From Thamnaconus septentrionalis (taxonomy: Eukaryota > Chordata > Actinopteri > Tetraodontiformes > Monacanthidae): a stretch of 64,000 bases of DNA. This document shows, one piece after another, positions 20,638 to 30,513 of this stretch. Every line of letters starts with the position of its first letter. Within the stretch, counting starts at the first letter, position 1. The stretch covers positions 2,319,361 through 2,383,360 of the forward strand of contig CM020501.1 in assembly GCA_009823395.1 (NCBI GenBank). The letters run 5' to 3'. Under the pieces are notes generated by a model that ran no database searches, was not told the origin of the DNA, and saw nothing but the letters and a program-made list of their open reading frames with translations. The translations under genes and the position numbers were made by a program.

Positions 20638-21301
20638 TAACCAGTTGGACGATGGGGACTAAATGTTGATAACAAATGGAGAGGTTCCCAGGAAATATTG
20701 ACATCTTATTTCTCACGGATGCTTACATAGTCTATATCCCTCTCTCCTATTTTATTCTCAGTTTGTAAATATGTTGTTCATTGGGGTTTGTTCATACACA
20801 TGCTACTTGAATATAGCATTTTGTTATATATTGTTGTTTGTTTTTTTAAATAAACGTGTTTAAGTTTATATGTGTAATATTTTAAATTGTTTTCTAGACA
20901 CACAAGTATAACAGTAAGATGTCTGATGACGTGGGGTTCATGAAGAGGATTTAAAGGAGAGAGATGGGTCATACAGAGATACTTTGGTTTGTCTGTTTTG
21001 TTTTGTTGTTCTTGTTACTGACTATATGCAAAAAACATTCAGTTTAAGTTCAACTCAATGTATATCAAGGTTCACCCTGGTCAGGGCCTGTTAGGAGGAT
21101 AGGTTGGATGGTTATCTGCAGCGTAATGCTAGAAGAGGGTTGTGCGATCTCGTCAAGTTCAGTAGATCAGCATAGGGATTCAAGGCCCAATCTTAGTTTT
21201 AGTTTTAGTTTTAATTTTAGTTTAATATTCAGGCAGGGACTCCTTTGTACTTTCTTACATATTTTTTCTTTTTTTTCTTTTTTCTTTATCCTTGAAACAC
21301 A

Positions 21302-22491
21302 ATGTCCGATACACGTATGTCAGGACAGATCAGCTTTTTGAGTTGGAACATAAAGAGAATCCACAATCCAGTGAAGCGAAGCAGGGTGACTGCACATATA
21401 AAAGCATTAGGAAGTGACATCATATTCTTACAGGAGACTCACCTACGATCCAGTGAATGTACAAAACTAAAAAAAAGCTTGGATAGGACAATTACTTTGT
21501 TCCAAAAATGAGGACAGAGTACGTGGTACGGCTATTTTGATCAGAAAGGGCTTCCCATTCATCCCATCGCAGACTGTTTGTGATCCCAGAGGTCGATATG
21601 TCATGGTAACTGGCAAATTGTATGGTACCCAGGTAACATTAGCTATTGTGTATGGGCCCAATTGGGACGACCCCCTTTTTTTTTTCTTTTTTTTTACTAA
21701 CTTTATAACACTATTACCAGACTGTTACATGCAACCTGCCCGTAACACAGACCCTAATAGCATCCAATTGATACTGTGGGGCAACTTTAACTGTGTTTTA
21801 CACCCGAAACTTGATAGATCAAATCCCAGATCTAATAGTAAGATTTCAAACTCAGGTGGAGTCCTCCCGTCATTTATTAATTACTTATACACTTTCCAAC
21901 CATGGAGGAGATATAATCCAACTACTCCAAGGATTCTTTTAAGAAGTTCATTTCCCAACAAATTGATAGTTTTCTGGAATTCAATCTCACGCCTACCTCA
22001 GAGGCCAGATAATCTCTTATACAGTTTATGAGAGAAAAAACGTAAACAGCGCTTGGGTGATCTGTCTTGCACTATAGCAGAGGTTGATAAGAAATATGCC
22101 GAATCTCCAACACCAGAGCTCTACAGAGAAAAACTATTGTTAAAAACTGAATTCGACACTTGTTCCATTCCACAAACTGAACAATTATTTTTTTAAATCA
22201 AAACAAAAATGTCAGAAACACGGGGAAAAGCCTCTTGCAATAGTCCTTAGAGCAGATGAGAGTATAGCTGGTATCTCCCATGGTGGTAAAAACCATAAAG
22301 TGTCACTATATGCAGATGACTTGCTCTTGTATATATCAAACCCAACAGAGTCAATACCAAAGTTATTGTTGATTTTGGAAATTTTTAGATACCTCTCAGG
22401 CTATAAATTGAACTACTCAAAGAGCCTTCTTTTTCCAGTCGACGGCTCAGACAGGGGTTACTCTGAATTTCCATTTAAAATAGATCGTAGT
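21302..22491 (+). pseudogene. LINE ORF2 remnant, endonuclease and start of RT
   Basis: ATG at 21302 begins an apurinic-type endonuclease domain: SFLSWNIKRI, then DIIFLQETHLRS, both hallmarks of LINE endonucleases. The frame shifts near 21510 and continues as ILIRKGFPF and VTLAIVYGPNWDDP. Around 22215 the text jumps from the post-endonuclease region to the late RT motif SLYADDLLLYISNP (22300-22341), so several hundred codons of the RT core are deleted. Coding sequence stops at 22491, where the gypsy element was inserted. Confidence 0.85.
22487..22491. repeat. Target-site duplication of the gypsy insertion, left copy
   Basis: GTAGT directly precedes the left LTR and is repeated at 27203-27207 directly after the right LTR. 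LINE ORF2 reads on across the pair when the insertion is removed. Confidence 0.8.
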
Positions 22492-22713
22492 TATTGTGTT
22501 CAACCAGGGTTCAGAGAAGACGCTGCACAATGTCAACTCGTTCTCACACTCTTTTACTCTGCCTTGCTGCCACACACATCCACAGGCTTGATGAGACAAT
22601 TACCGAACCCTTAATCAGGCATTACATAACGATAACAGCACCTGTAACGCTATAACATCGAACATTGCACATAACTGTACAGCGCTAGGTTTGCGTTGTT
22701 TTCAGACATAACA
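22492..22713 (-). repeat. Gypsy 3' LTR (left on plus strand)
   Basis: The LTR, read on the minus strand, begins TGTTATGTCTGAAAAC. It matches the other LTR base for base over about 170 bp as far as I can compare, but has a 21-bp extra stretch near its distal end (about 22506-22530). Confidence 0.88.
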
Positions 22714-22735
22714 TTCCCCCCCCCCCTGCTGGAGT

Positions 22736-24385
22736 TCAAACATGAAAAGTTGAAACAAAGTCCTGAAAGTGACCAGGACGTGAACGTATGCGCACAGGCC
22801 GGAAGGAGGCACACGGCTGGGCGGGTTGGAAGGAGATAGAGAGGGATGAACTGTGGCGGCTCATGAAAGTCAGGAGCTGGTGAGATCGACCCCTGGGCCC
22901 CAGGAAGGCCTGGGGTTGGCGCAGGGCAGCCTGAGGCTCAGTGGATTCCTGCCATGCCAACGGAAGGGCTTGGGGTGCAACACCAGCAGAGTGTTGCGGA
23001 GCTGGCACCAGCGAAGCCGGGCCAGAGTGCCACCGAGAGCCGTCATTCAGTAAATAAGTTGCAGGGCCCAGCTGGCGAGTGACCTGGAGGGGTTGAGACC
23101 AGTAAGAGGCCATTTTATTGTCCCGGTGGGGTCTGCGGACTCTGACCCAGTCCGATGCCGTGATGCCGGGGGCCCTGGCCCTTTTCGATTTGTCGAACTG
23201 TTCCTTCATCCTCCCCTGGCGGCAGGCGACCGTAGCTCGGACACTAGGGGGGGAAGCCTGAGGGCTAGGAGGGCGGAGTCTGTCCAGGGGCATGTTCATC
23301 TCCCGGCCCATCATGAGAAAAGCAGGGGAGACACCCGTAGTGGCATGCTGTGTGGCCCTATAGTGCAGCAAGGTGTAGCGAATGGCCTGCAGGAAGGAGC
23401 AACCCTGGGCCATATGCGCTCTTAAGCCATTCTTTAGCGACTGATGAAAACGCTCCACGCCCCCATTGGCTTGTGGATGGTAGTAGGCAGTGCGCACATG
23501 ACGGATGCCCCTGTGTTCCAGATAAGTGGTGAACTCAGCAGAGACCAGCTGGGGCCCGTTATCTGTGGTGATGGTCTCAGGGAGACCCCAGCGTGAAAAA
23601 AGCGACTCCAGGAAGTCAATGATGACTCGCGAAGTGACGGTGCCAGTAGGGATGAGCTCAGGCCACTTGGAGTGCAGGTCGTAGACAACCACCAAAAAAC
23701 GTTGGTGATGGGGAACCCCATGGATCTCACCGCAAACATCCAACTGTAGGTGTTCCCAGGGGCTGGAGGGCCAGGAGAGAGGCTGCAGGGGCGGTGGCGC
23801 CTGATGGCCCGTCTTGCCACTCACAAGGCAGGCAGAACAGTCCCCGACTAAGGCCTCGATCTCCTTGTCTATTCCTGGCCACCATACCAGGCCTCTGCAG
23901 CGCTGTTTCAGCTTCACGATGCCCAGGTGGCCCTCATGCGCCATAGCCAACACACGCGCACGGAGAGCACCTGGGACCACCGTGCAAAGCCCACGTGCCA
24001 CACAGGCATCATTCCAGCAGGAGAGCTCCTGCTTGACGCGGGAGAAACCCAACAGCTCCTCGGGGACCCTGTGGGGCCAGCCATCCCGGATATAGGTGCG
24101 AACTTGGGAGAGGACAGGGTCCGCCTCAGACGCATCTTTCAGTTCCTGCAGTGACACAGTCGCCTGAAGAGGTGAGTGCAGCATCAGGATCATGTCCTTC
24201 TCCACAGTCTCTGTGTCCATGTGTGGGGCTGGGCAGGTGACAGACCTAGAGAGGAGGTCGGCGACCACATTCAGCCTGCCTGGTGTGAACTGCAACTCAA
24301 AGTTATCCTGGCGGAGGCGGTCAGACCAGCGGTGCAGCCTCAGAGGCCTGTGGCCTGTTCCAGATGTGGACAACAGCGTGGTCAA
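22736..24385 (-). pseudogene. Gypsy pol, RNase H end and integrase (549-codon open frame)
   Basis: This intact frame covers the end of RNase H (LTTLLST and FTPGRLNVVADLLSR) and a full integrase. The zinc-binding HHCC region is seen as AHEGHLG followed by GDCSACLVSG. The catalytic D-D-E triad is present in LQLDVCGE, TTDNGPQL and GGVERFHQS. A chromodomain-like or GPY/F-type tail region follows (DWVRVRRPHR). The integrase would insert the cDNA into the genome. It has no start of its own and belonged to a pol polyprotein, now cut off by the insertion at 24430-24628. Confidence 0.88.
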
Positions 24386-24429
24386 GGCCTGGTGATCAGT
24401 GCGGATGGTGAAGCTGCGGCCATATAAAC

Positions 24430-24628
24430 TTTTTTTTTGTTTTTTATTTGTACAGCGCTAAATCACAACCAATGGCATCTCAAAGCGCTTTATACAATCA
24501 GAGAGAACCAACTGGGCCCCCGGAGCAAGCAAGATGCGACAGTGGCTGGGAAAAACTCCCCTGTGGGAAGAAACCTAGGGCAGAACCAGACTCCAGAGGG
24601 CCATCATCTGCCTATGACCATAAAGGTA
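24430..24628 (+). mobile_element. SINE-like fragment inserted in gypsy RNase H
   Basis: The stretch splits a conserved RNase H motif: YLYG is encoded on both sides (near 24420 and 24630), and CCATATAAA/CCATAAA at the two borders fits a damaged target duplication. Inside, TTGTACAGCGCTAAATCACA and GGGAAGAAACCTAGGGCAGA are segments I recognise from a very common teleost interspersed repeat. Which SINE or LINE tail family it belongs to is not certain. Confidence 0.65.
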
Positions 24629-25505
24629 GAAATGCCACCGTTCGCAGGCCCAGATGCAGGCCAACGCCTCACGCTCCCCCACGGAATACCGCTGCTCAGT
24701 CGGGTTGAGGGCACGGGAGGCAAAAGCCACAGGTTTCTCCACCCCGGCCTGGGTCTGAGACAGCACCGGCCCTACCGCTGTCGCTGACGCATCACAGGTC
24801 ACGAAGGTAGGGCTTGATATGTTGAAATGTGCCAACACCGGCGGTGATGTCAGCTGGGCTTTGAGGCTGTGCACAGCGTCCCTGCAGGCTGGAGACCACA
24901 CCCATGGCACGTCCCCACGAAGGAGCTCACGCAGGGGGCTGTAGTCTCAGAGTAGTGGGGAAGGAACTTCAGGTAGTAGCCCGTCATGCCAAGAAACGAG
25001 GCCACTTCAGCAGCTGAGCTGGGCTCGGGATGGCCTGAATGGCATCCACGTTGGACTGAAGTGGGGCCACCCCGCGCCGACAGATGAAAACCCACAAACT
25101 TGACGGATGAGGCAGAGACGACGATTTCGCTGTTGAGAGTCAGCTTGTGCTTCGAAAGGGCTGCAAAGACCATGGTGAGTCGCTCGTCATGGACATCAGA
25201 AGTAGGCCCATGCACGACGATGTTGTCGAGGTAAATGGCCACGCCGGTATGCCCGCCAGCACCGAGGCCATGATCTTCTGGAAGCAGCTAGGGGCCGAGC
25301 TTAGACCGAAGGGCATCCGGGTGTATTGAAACACCCCTGCGTGCGTCACAAAGGCTGTGAGGTACCTGCTGCTTTGGTGGAGAGGAACTTGGAGGTATCC
25401 CTGCCTGAGGTCCAGCTTGGAAAACACGGCAGATCCATAGAATTGAGCTGTCAACTCCTCAGCCGTGGGCAGTGGATATTTATCAGGAATGACCGCCTTG
25501 TTCAC
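24629..25505 (-). pseudogene. Gypsy pol, reverse transcriptase and RNase H part
   Basis: The RT domain reads from 25505 downwards: PLPTAEELTAQFYGSAVFSK, LDLRQGYLQVPLH and RMPFGLSSAP are classic gypsy RT blocks. A frameshift near 25250 leads into AIYLDNIVVHG, where the usual YLDD catalytic pair reads YLDN. Another frameshift leads to RNase H with LNPTEQRYSVGEREALA. At least two frameshifts plus the D-to-N change make this copy non-functional. Confidence 0.85.
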
Positions 25506-26989
25506 TGCTCGTAGATCAACGCAGGGACGTAGGCCCCCGACTTCTTCGTAGTCACCACCAGGTTAGACACCCAAGGTGATGCGTCCACAGGTTCGATGAT
25601 TCCAGCATCGAGCAGTTTCTTCAGCTCCGTGGTGACCCCATCACGGAGAGCCAGTGGGATGCGGCGGAGAAGTTGGATGACCGGTTTCACTGTCGGGTCG
25701 AGGAGCGGCTGGTGAGCGAAGGCAGCGAGGCAGCCCAGACCCTCAAACAGTGAAGGCCACCGTTGCTGCCATGATGAGGTGACAGTCTGGATTGCCGCCC
25801 CCTCCGTATCCAAAAGGGAGAAGCCCAGGGCAGAGAACAAGTCAAGCCCCATCAGGTTGGCGCCGCGGCGTGCGACGTGGAAGGTGACACCAGGAAGGAG
25901 CTTCATCCCGTAGCGTACAGTCACCTTAAGAGAGCCAACCAGGTCAATAGATGAATCGCCATAGCCACAGAGGGAAGCAGACGATATGGACAGCGGCAGG
26001 GAGCTAAAAAAACGTTTATAGGTGTCAAAGTTCACGAGGGACACACTGGCACCAGTGTCTAAGAGCAGTGGTAGGCACACCCCATTGAGTTCAACAGTGC
26101 ATGATTTAAAAGTCACTGGATCAGAGTTCACGTGATGAATGATGGTTGGTGTAGACTGGGGCTGGGAGGCATGGCCATCTGACCCGGCCGGGGCAGACCG
26201 GCAGACCTTAGCAAAATGGTTCTGTTTGCCACAGCGGCGACACATCTGTCCACGAGCCGGGCAGGCTGGAGCACTGGAGGCGTGGGACCGGGACCCACAG
26301 TTGGCACAGGGAGGTGGGGGGTGAGCCTGAGGGCGCTGCCGGTGTAGCTGCATCACATCTGAGACTGAAGAGTCAGGAGCCGGCGGCGGTGAGGGAAGAG
26401 GGAGGCTCGGAGGGGCAGCTTGACTGGGCGTGGCCACCTGCTGTCTCAGTATGGCAGAGCATTCGGCTGCGCTCTCAATTTGTAGAGCGATGGTGAGCGC
26501 CCTAGACAGTGGCAAATCGTCCGCTTCGAGCAGGAGTGTCTCGCGCACTTTGGGATTGCTTGTGTGTTCGATCAACTGGTCGCGCACCATCTCGTCCTGC
26601 AGCAGCGCCGAACTTGCATGAACCGCCAGTCCGCGTAGATTAGCCACAAACTGCTGAACGGATTCGCCAGGCAGCTGACGTCGCTGACGGAAGATGAAAC
26701 GCCGCAAGAGCGCACTTTGCGGAGCAGCAAAATGGTCCTTCAGACGTCCCACGATCGCAGCGTACGTCGACAACACATCGGTTATATCCACTAACGTCTC
26801 GAGCACGCGCTGGCCCTCAGTCCCCAAGCAGTGCAGCAACAGGGCTTTCTTCCTGACGTCGCTCACCGCGTCGAGCCCCGAAGCTTCGAGGTAGTTCTCA
26901 AAGGAGTGCAGCCAGCGGGTCCAGGGCACGGCAGGCTCGCCCGGTAACTCCAGAAACGGGGGCGGCGGACGGAGAGAAACGTCAGCCAT
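25502..26989 (-). pseudogene. Gypsy gag, protease and start of pol
   Basis: I take the gag start as ATG at 26989, 13 bp inside the 5' LTR, with protein MADVSLRPPPPFLE. Capsid-like text follows, with RRFIFRQRRQLPGESVQQFV (a conserved gag block). The nucleocapsid has an extra cysteine-rich unit CANCGSRSHAS and a CCHC knuckle CRRCGKQNHFAKVC. The aspartic protease active site is LLLDTGASVSLVN. The frame ends after ASPWVSNLVVTTKKSG, where a frameshift breaks the run into RT. Gag would form particles and the protease would cut the polyprotein. Confidence 0.87.
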
Positions 26990-27001
26990 CCTTGTCGCCA
27001 A

Positions 27002-27202
27002 TATTGTGTTCAACCATTGTGTCAATTCGTTCTCACACTCTTTTACTCTGCCTTGCTGCCACACACATCCACAGGCTTGATGAGACAATTACCGAACCCT
27101 TAATCAGGCATTACATAACGATAACAGCACCTGTAACGCTATAACATCGAACATTGCACATAACTGTACAGCGCTAGGTTTGCGTTGTTTTCAGACATAA
27201 CA
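27002..27202 (-). repeat. Gypsy 5' LTR (right on plus strand)
   Basis: A direct repeat of the left LTR. On the minus strand it runs from TGTTATGTC to CACAATA, and TTGGCGACAAGGATGG follows at once, holding the presumed primer-binding site and the gag start codon. I could not match the primer site to a specific tRNA. Confidence 0.88.
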
Positions 27203-28674
27203 GTAGTATGTTCACATATCTAGGAATTACAGTTACTCATAAAATGGCAAATTTGGAGAAACATAACTTTAAGTCATTACTTGGTCGAACAAAACAAGAT
27301 TTTGGGAAATGGTCAACATTACCGATCTCACTGGCAGGTCGCATTAAGATAGTTAAAATGTCAGTTCTACCTATATTTCTCTATGTGTTTCAGATGATCC
27401 CTATTTTTATTTCCCTTAAAACATTCAAACAACTAGACAGAATGATCTCTTCATTCATATGGAACAATTCTAACCCTCAAATGAAAGATATCTAGAGGTT
27501 CCTAAAGATGCTGGTGGGTTAGGACTACCCAATTTTCTCTGGTATTATTGGGCAGCTAACATAGTTAAACTAACTCACTATAAGCAAGGTCCAGATTGGA
27601 TCCATATGGAATTACTGTCCAAACCTTTATCAACACTCACATCATCGTTACCATTCAACTGTAATACAGAGTTTACCAACCCAGTAGTTAAAACCTCACT
27701 TAGGATATGCTCACAGTTTACTTACTTGAAGCAGTATAGCAGATTTTTCCCAGTAGCAAATAATCATTTCTTTCTCTCATCTGGGTTTGATAATGCATTT
27801 CAGTATTGGCAAAGAAATGGGCTGGTATTTTTCTGCGATTTGTACAAAGACAATACGTTTATTTCTTTTGAAAAGCTTGAAAATAACCACAATATACCCA
27901 GATCGCATTATTTTAGATTTTTCCAAATACGTAGCTTCACCAGAGAGAAGTTCCCTCATTTACTTCTATACCGCCTAAGAATCAGTTAGATACAATTTTA
28001 GAGTTGGATCCCTATAAGAAGAAACGTGTATCTGTGATCTACAACATGATAAGGGACTTGAAACCGATATCATGGGATCAGACTAAAATAGCATGGGAAA
28101 AGGATTTGGGGGTGGTGATTTCTGAAGACATGTGGCAAAGTATTTTGGGTAATTACGTATTCATAACTTTTCATTGTGTATACGCCATGGTCTCATCCAA
28201 TTTAAGGTACTTCACCGCCTGCACTACTTGAGAGACAAGTTGTCCAAATTTTTTCCCACTGGTAACCCTGGCTTTCCTGGTTGTAGCTATGTACCTGCCA
28301 CAATGGGACACATGTTCTGGTCATGCACTTTCCTCAATGACTATTGGAGACAGATATTTGATGTATTTTCTAAAATTTGTGGTCAGACTATAGTACCTAA
28401 CTATCACACAGCCATCTTTGGCGTAACAACTCCAGACTTTAAAGTCTCAAACATACATGCAAATGTGTTAGCCTTTGCTTCCCTACTTGAACGCAGACTT
28501 ATACTTTTTAATTGGAAATCAAACTCAGCCCCATCGTTTTTACAGTGGTTAAGAGATGTGCTATCTTTCTTACCATTCGAGAAACTGAGATATAAGATGT
28601 GTAAAGCCCGCAAAAACTTCATCCTGGCGTGGAGTCCATTTATAGAATTTGTAGAAGCCTTTCACTTTCAATGA
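27203..28674 (+). pseudogene. LINE ORF2 remnant, C-terminal part
   Basis: Reading resumes after the gypsy insertion with MFTYLGITVTHKMANL, the post-RT block of L1/Tx1 elements, then SLAGRIKIVKMSVLPIFLYV. Stops and frameshifts occur near 27493, 27987 and 28229. The C-terminal zinc-knuckle-like region is recognisable as GHMFWSCTFLNDYW. The last frame ends at 28672-28674, followed by a 3' UTR to the poly(A). Confidence 0.85.
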
Positions 28675-30316
28675 AGCATTGTATTTGTCTCTGCCCTTTT
28701 TTTTCGTCTTTCTTTCTTTTTTCTTTTCTTGTTGTTTTTTGATTTCATCCCTGTCTAAGAGTCTTGGGGGTGGGCGCTGGAGGTGGGGGATACTCATTCT
28801 TTGTATGTTCATATTTACCAGCTGAATGTTTGGAAATGAAAAACTGCAAAATAAAGTTTGAAAAAAAAGTTACTAGCAACAAATCTGAAAAAAAAATAAA
28901 AAAAAGTTCCTAAATCCTTATGTGGGTTAAGATCTGTAAAAAGTGGATGTTATTTCTATATTGAGGGAGGAATTATGTACAGAAGCATTTTCTTGTTTTT
29001 TTGTATTTTTATTTTATATGAAAGGTTTCATGTTCATGTAAATGGTCAAACAAAACAATATCCACTAATGTCCGAATGACATGAAAATGTAGTTTGACTA
29101 ACTAATTGGACTAATTCATATTTTTTTGGGAATCCATGAAGCCTTAAAATCTTTGAATGTACATACCTCTGTGTTGTTGGTCACATTTCTTTGTTTGCTA
29201 AGTATATTCTTGTGAAAAAAAAAAGTTTATTTAAAAAAAAAAAAGCGGGATACTTTTTGGCAAGGGAGTGAAGTAGCTTTCTTTTTTCTTCGTCTTCTTA
29301 GTCTCACCTTTTTGCCTCAACAAATGAGTCTGCAGCTAGCAGCCTGTCGGTTTCTCCTCTGCAGGTCTCCTGAGTTTAACCTCGGGCTCTATCGAAGTTT
29401 TGCGAGGATCAAGATAAGACGCTTGTGGCTGAAAAAAGTTATCGCGTTCCATCATGTTTGCTTAATCCACGGTCTTAAAAAATGGTGAGGGGGTGAAAAT
29501 GAAAAGTTTTCTCACGTGTCACGTGTCGAAGTGTTAGGGCCCTGGAGCAAGACGGGCTGTCTGGCATGTGACCATAAAATAGGGTGAAACATTGTAAAAC
29601 AGAGGGGAGGGGGGAAATAAATCAAACCATGACAATGAATCATGTTTTATGAGTTAGCTTTTTTTATTTATTTTTTTTAATTTGATGCAATCGTGAACAA
29701 TAGCCAAGTAAGATAATGTGTCTACTATCCATTGGCCAATCATGCGTGAGGAGTGGTCAGGAGATGTCTGTGAACTCTGCGTTTAAAGGCTTGAAGACCA
29801 GTCTGTTATTGAATGAACCACATTCTCGGGTAAATTGTTCCACACCAGGACAGCAGTGTGGAGAAAGGTTCTGTCCAGTGAGCGTGTGTTGGAGCCTGGG
29901 GGATCAAGAGCATGTTCTGGCGTGGCTGTGCATAGGCGGGTGGTCTGACGTATGGTGGAGGGAGTCTATCCTGGAGGTCCCTGGGGCATTGGGGGGTGTG
30001 CATTTTGTACAGGACTGTTGCAGCAGCAACCTGTCTCCTGTGGTTAAGGCTGTCGATGGAGAGTGTTCTACTAGCAGTGTCCTGGTCAACTCCAATTATT
30101 TTGAGGGCCTTCCCTGAATGTTGTCAAGTAAGCAAAGCTGTGACGGTGGAGCACACAGCTGAGATGCTAACTGCAGATGTGAAGCCTTTGTTTGTGGCTG
30201 TCTTGTTGGCTTTTAGGGCTTGAGTTAATGCTCAGTGAGGCCCTTCAGCACACTCTATGTTTGTGAGATAAAACTTCTCTTCCTTAGAGCTGAGCGCTGT
30301 CCTGTTTAGTTAGTCA

Positions 30317-30513
30317 GAGCGTTTACATGACACTTGAGAAAACTGAGTGATTGCCTTAGTCCGACTATGATCGGAATTTAAGAAGTCCGATTGGAATCGG
30401 AGAATTTCCATCGAGGGGGGTTGTCTCGTGCCAATCGCACTAGAGTCCCACGGCCCGGTACCACATGAACCACGGACCGGTACTGGTCCGCGGCCCAGGT
30501 TTTGGGACCCCTG
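30317..30513. mobile_element. DNA transposon remnants including a hAT-type 3' terminus
   Basis: GCGTTTACATGACAC followed by CCGACTATGATCGGAA resembles the terminal sequence of a common teleost DNA transposon. It adjoins CGGACCGGTACTGGTCCGCG ending in GGGACCCCTG at 30504-30513, which read on the minus strand is CAGGGGTCCC, a terminus I recognise from hAT elements with GGACCGGTACCGGTCC near the tip. The other ends are missing. Confidence 0.55.

Larger units (their letters stand above)
22492..27202 (-). mobile_element. Ty3/gypsy LTR retrotransposon (complete structure, broken coding)
   Basis: The element is about 4.7 kb with direct LTRs at 22492-22713 and 27002-27202, a polypurine tract beside the left LTR (C-rich on the plus strand at about 22715-22726) and gag, protease, RT, RNase H and integrase in that order on the minus strand, the order that defines Ty3/gypsy. 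It sits inside the LINE ORF2 with a 5-bp duplication GTAGT. It cannot be active as it stands, because pol has frameshifts and a SINE-like insertion in RNase H. Confidence 0.93.
19910..28872 (+). mobile_element. Decayed L1/Tx1-type LINE, interrupted by a gypsy element
   Basis: This LINE has a short 5' UTR, remains of ORF1 and ORF2, and a 3' UTR ending with AATAAAGTTTG and poly(A) at about 28868. The octamer CTAGCAAC occurs immediately before the 5' end (19902-19909) and right after the poly(A) (28873-28880), which fits a target-site duplication and a full-length insertion. Removing the 4.7-kb gypsy insertion leaves about 4.25 kb, shorter than a complete element because the central reverse transcriptase part is missing. 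Stops and frameshifts show that it is inactive. Confidence 0.85.

Noticed and set aside
27002..27202. Primer-binding site for a specific tRNA
   Set aside because: TTGGCGACAAGG follows the LTR, but I could not match it with confidence to a known tRNA 3' end, so no tRNA is named.
29716..30117. 133-codon plus-strand frame in intergenic DNA
   Set aside because: No recognisable domain, no splice or poly(A) context; it may be an old repeat, but I cannot support a gene.
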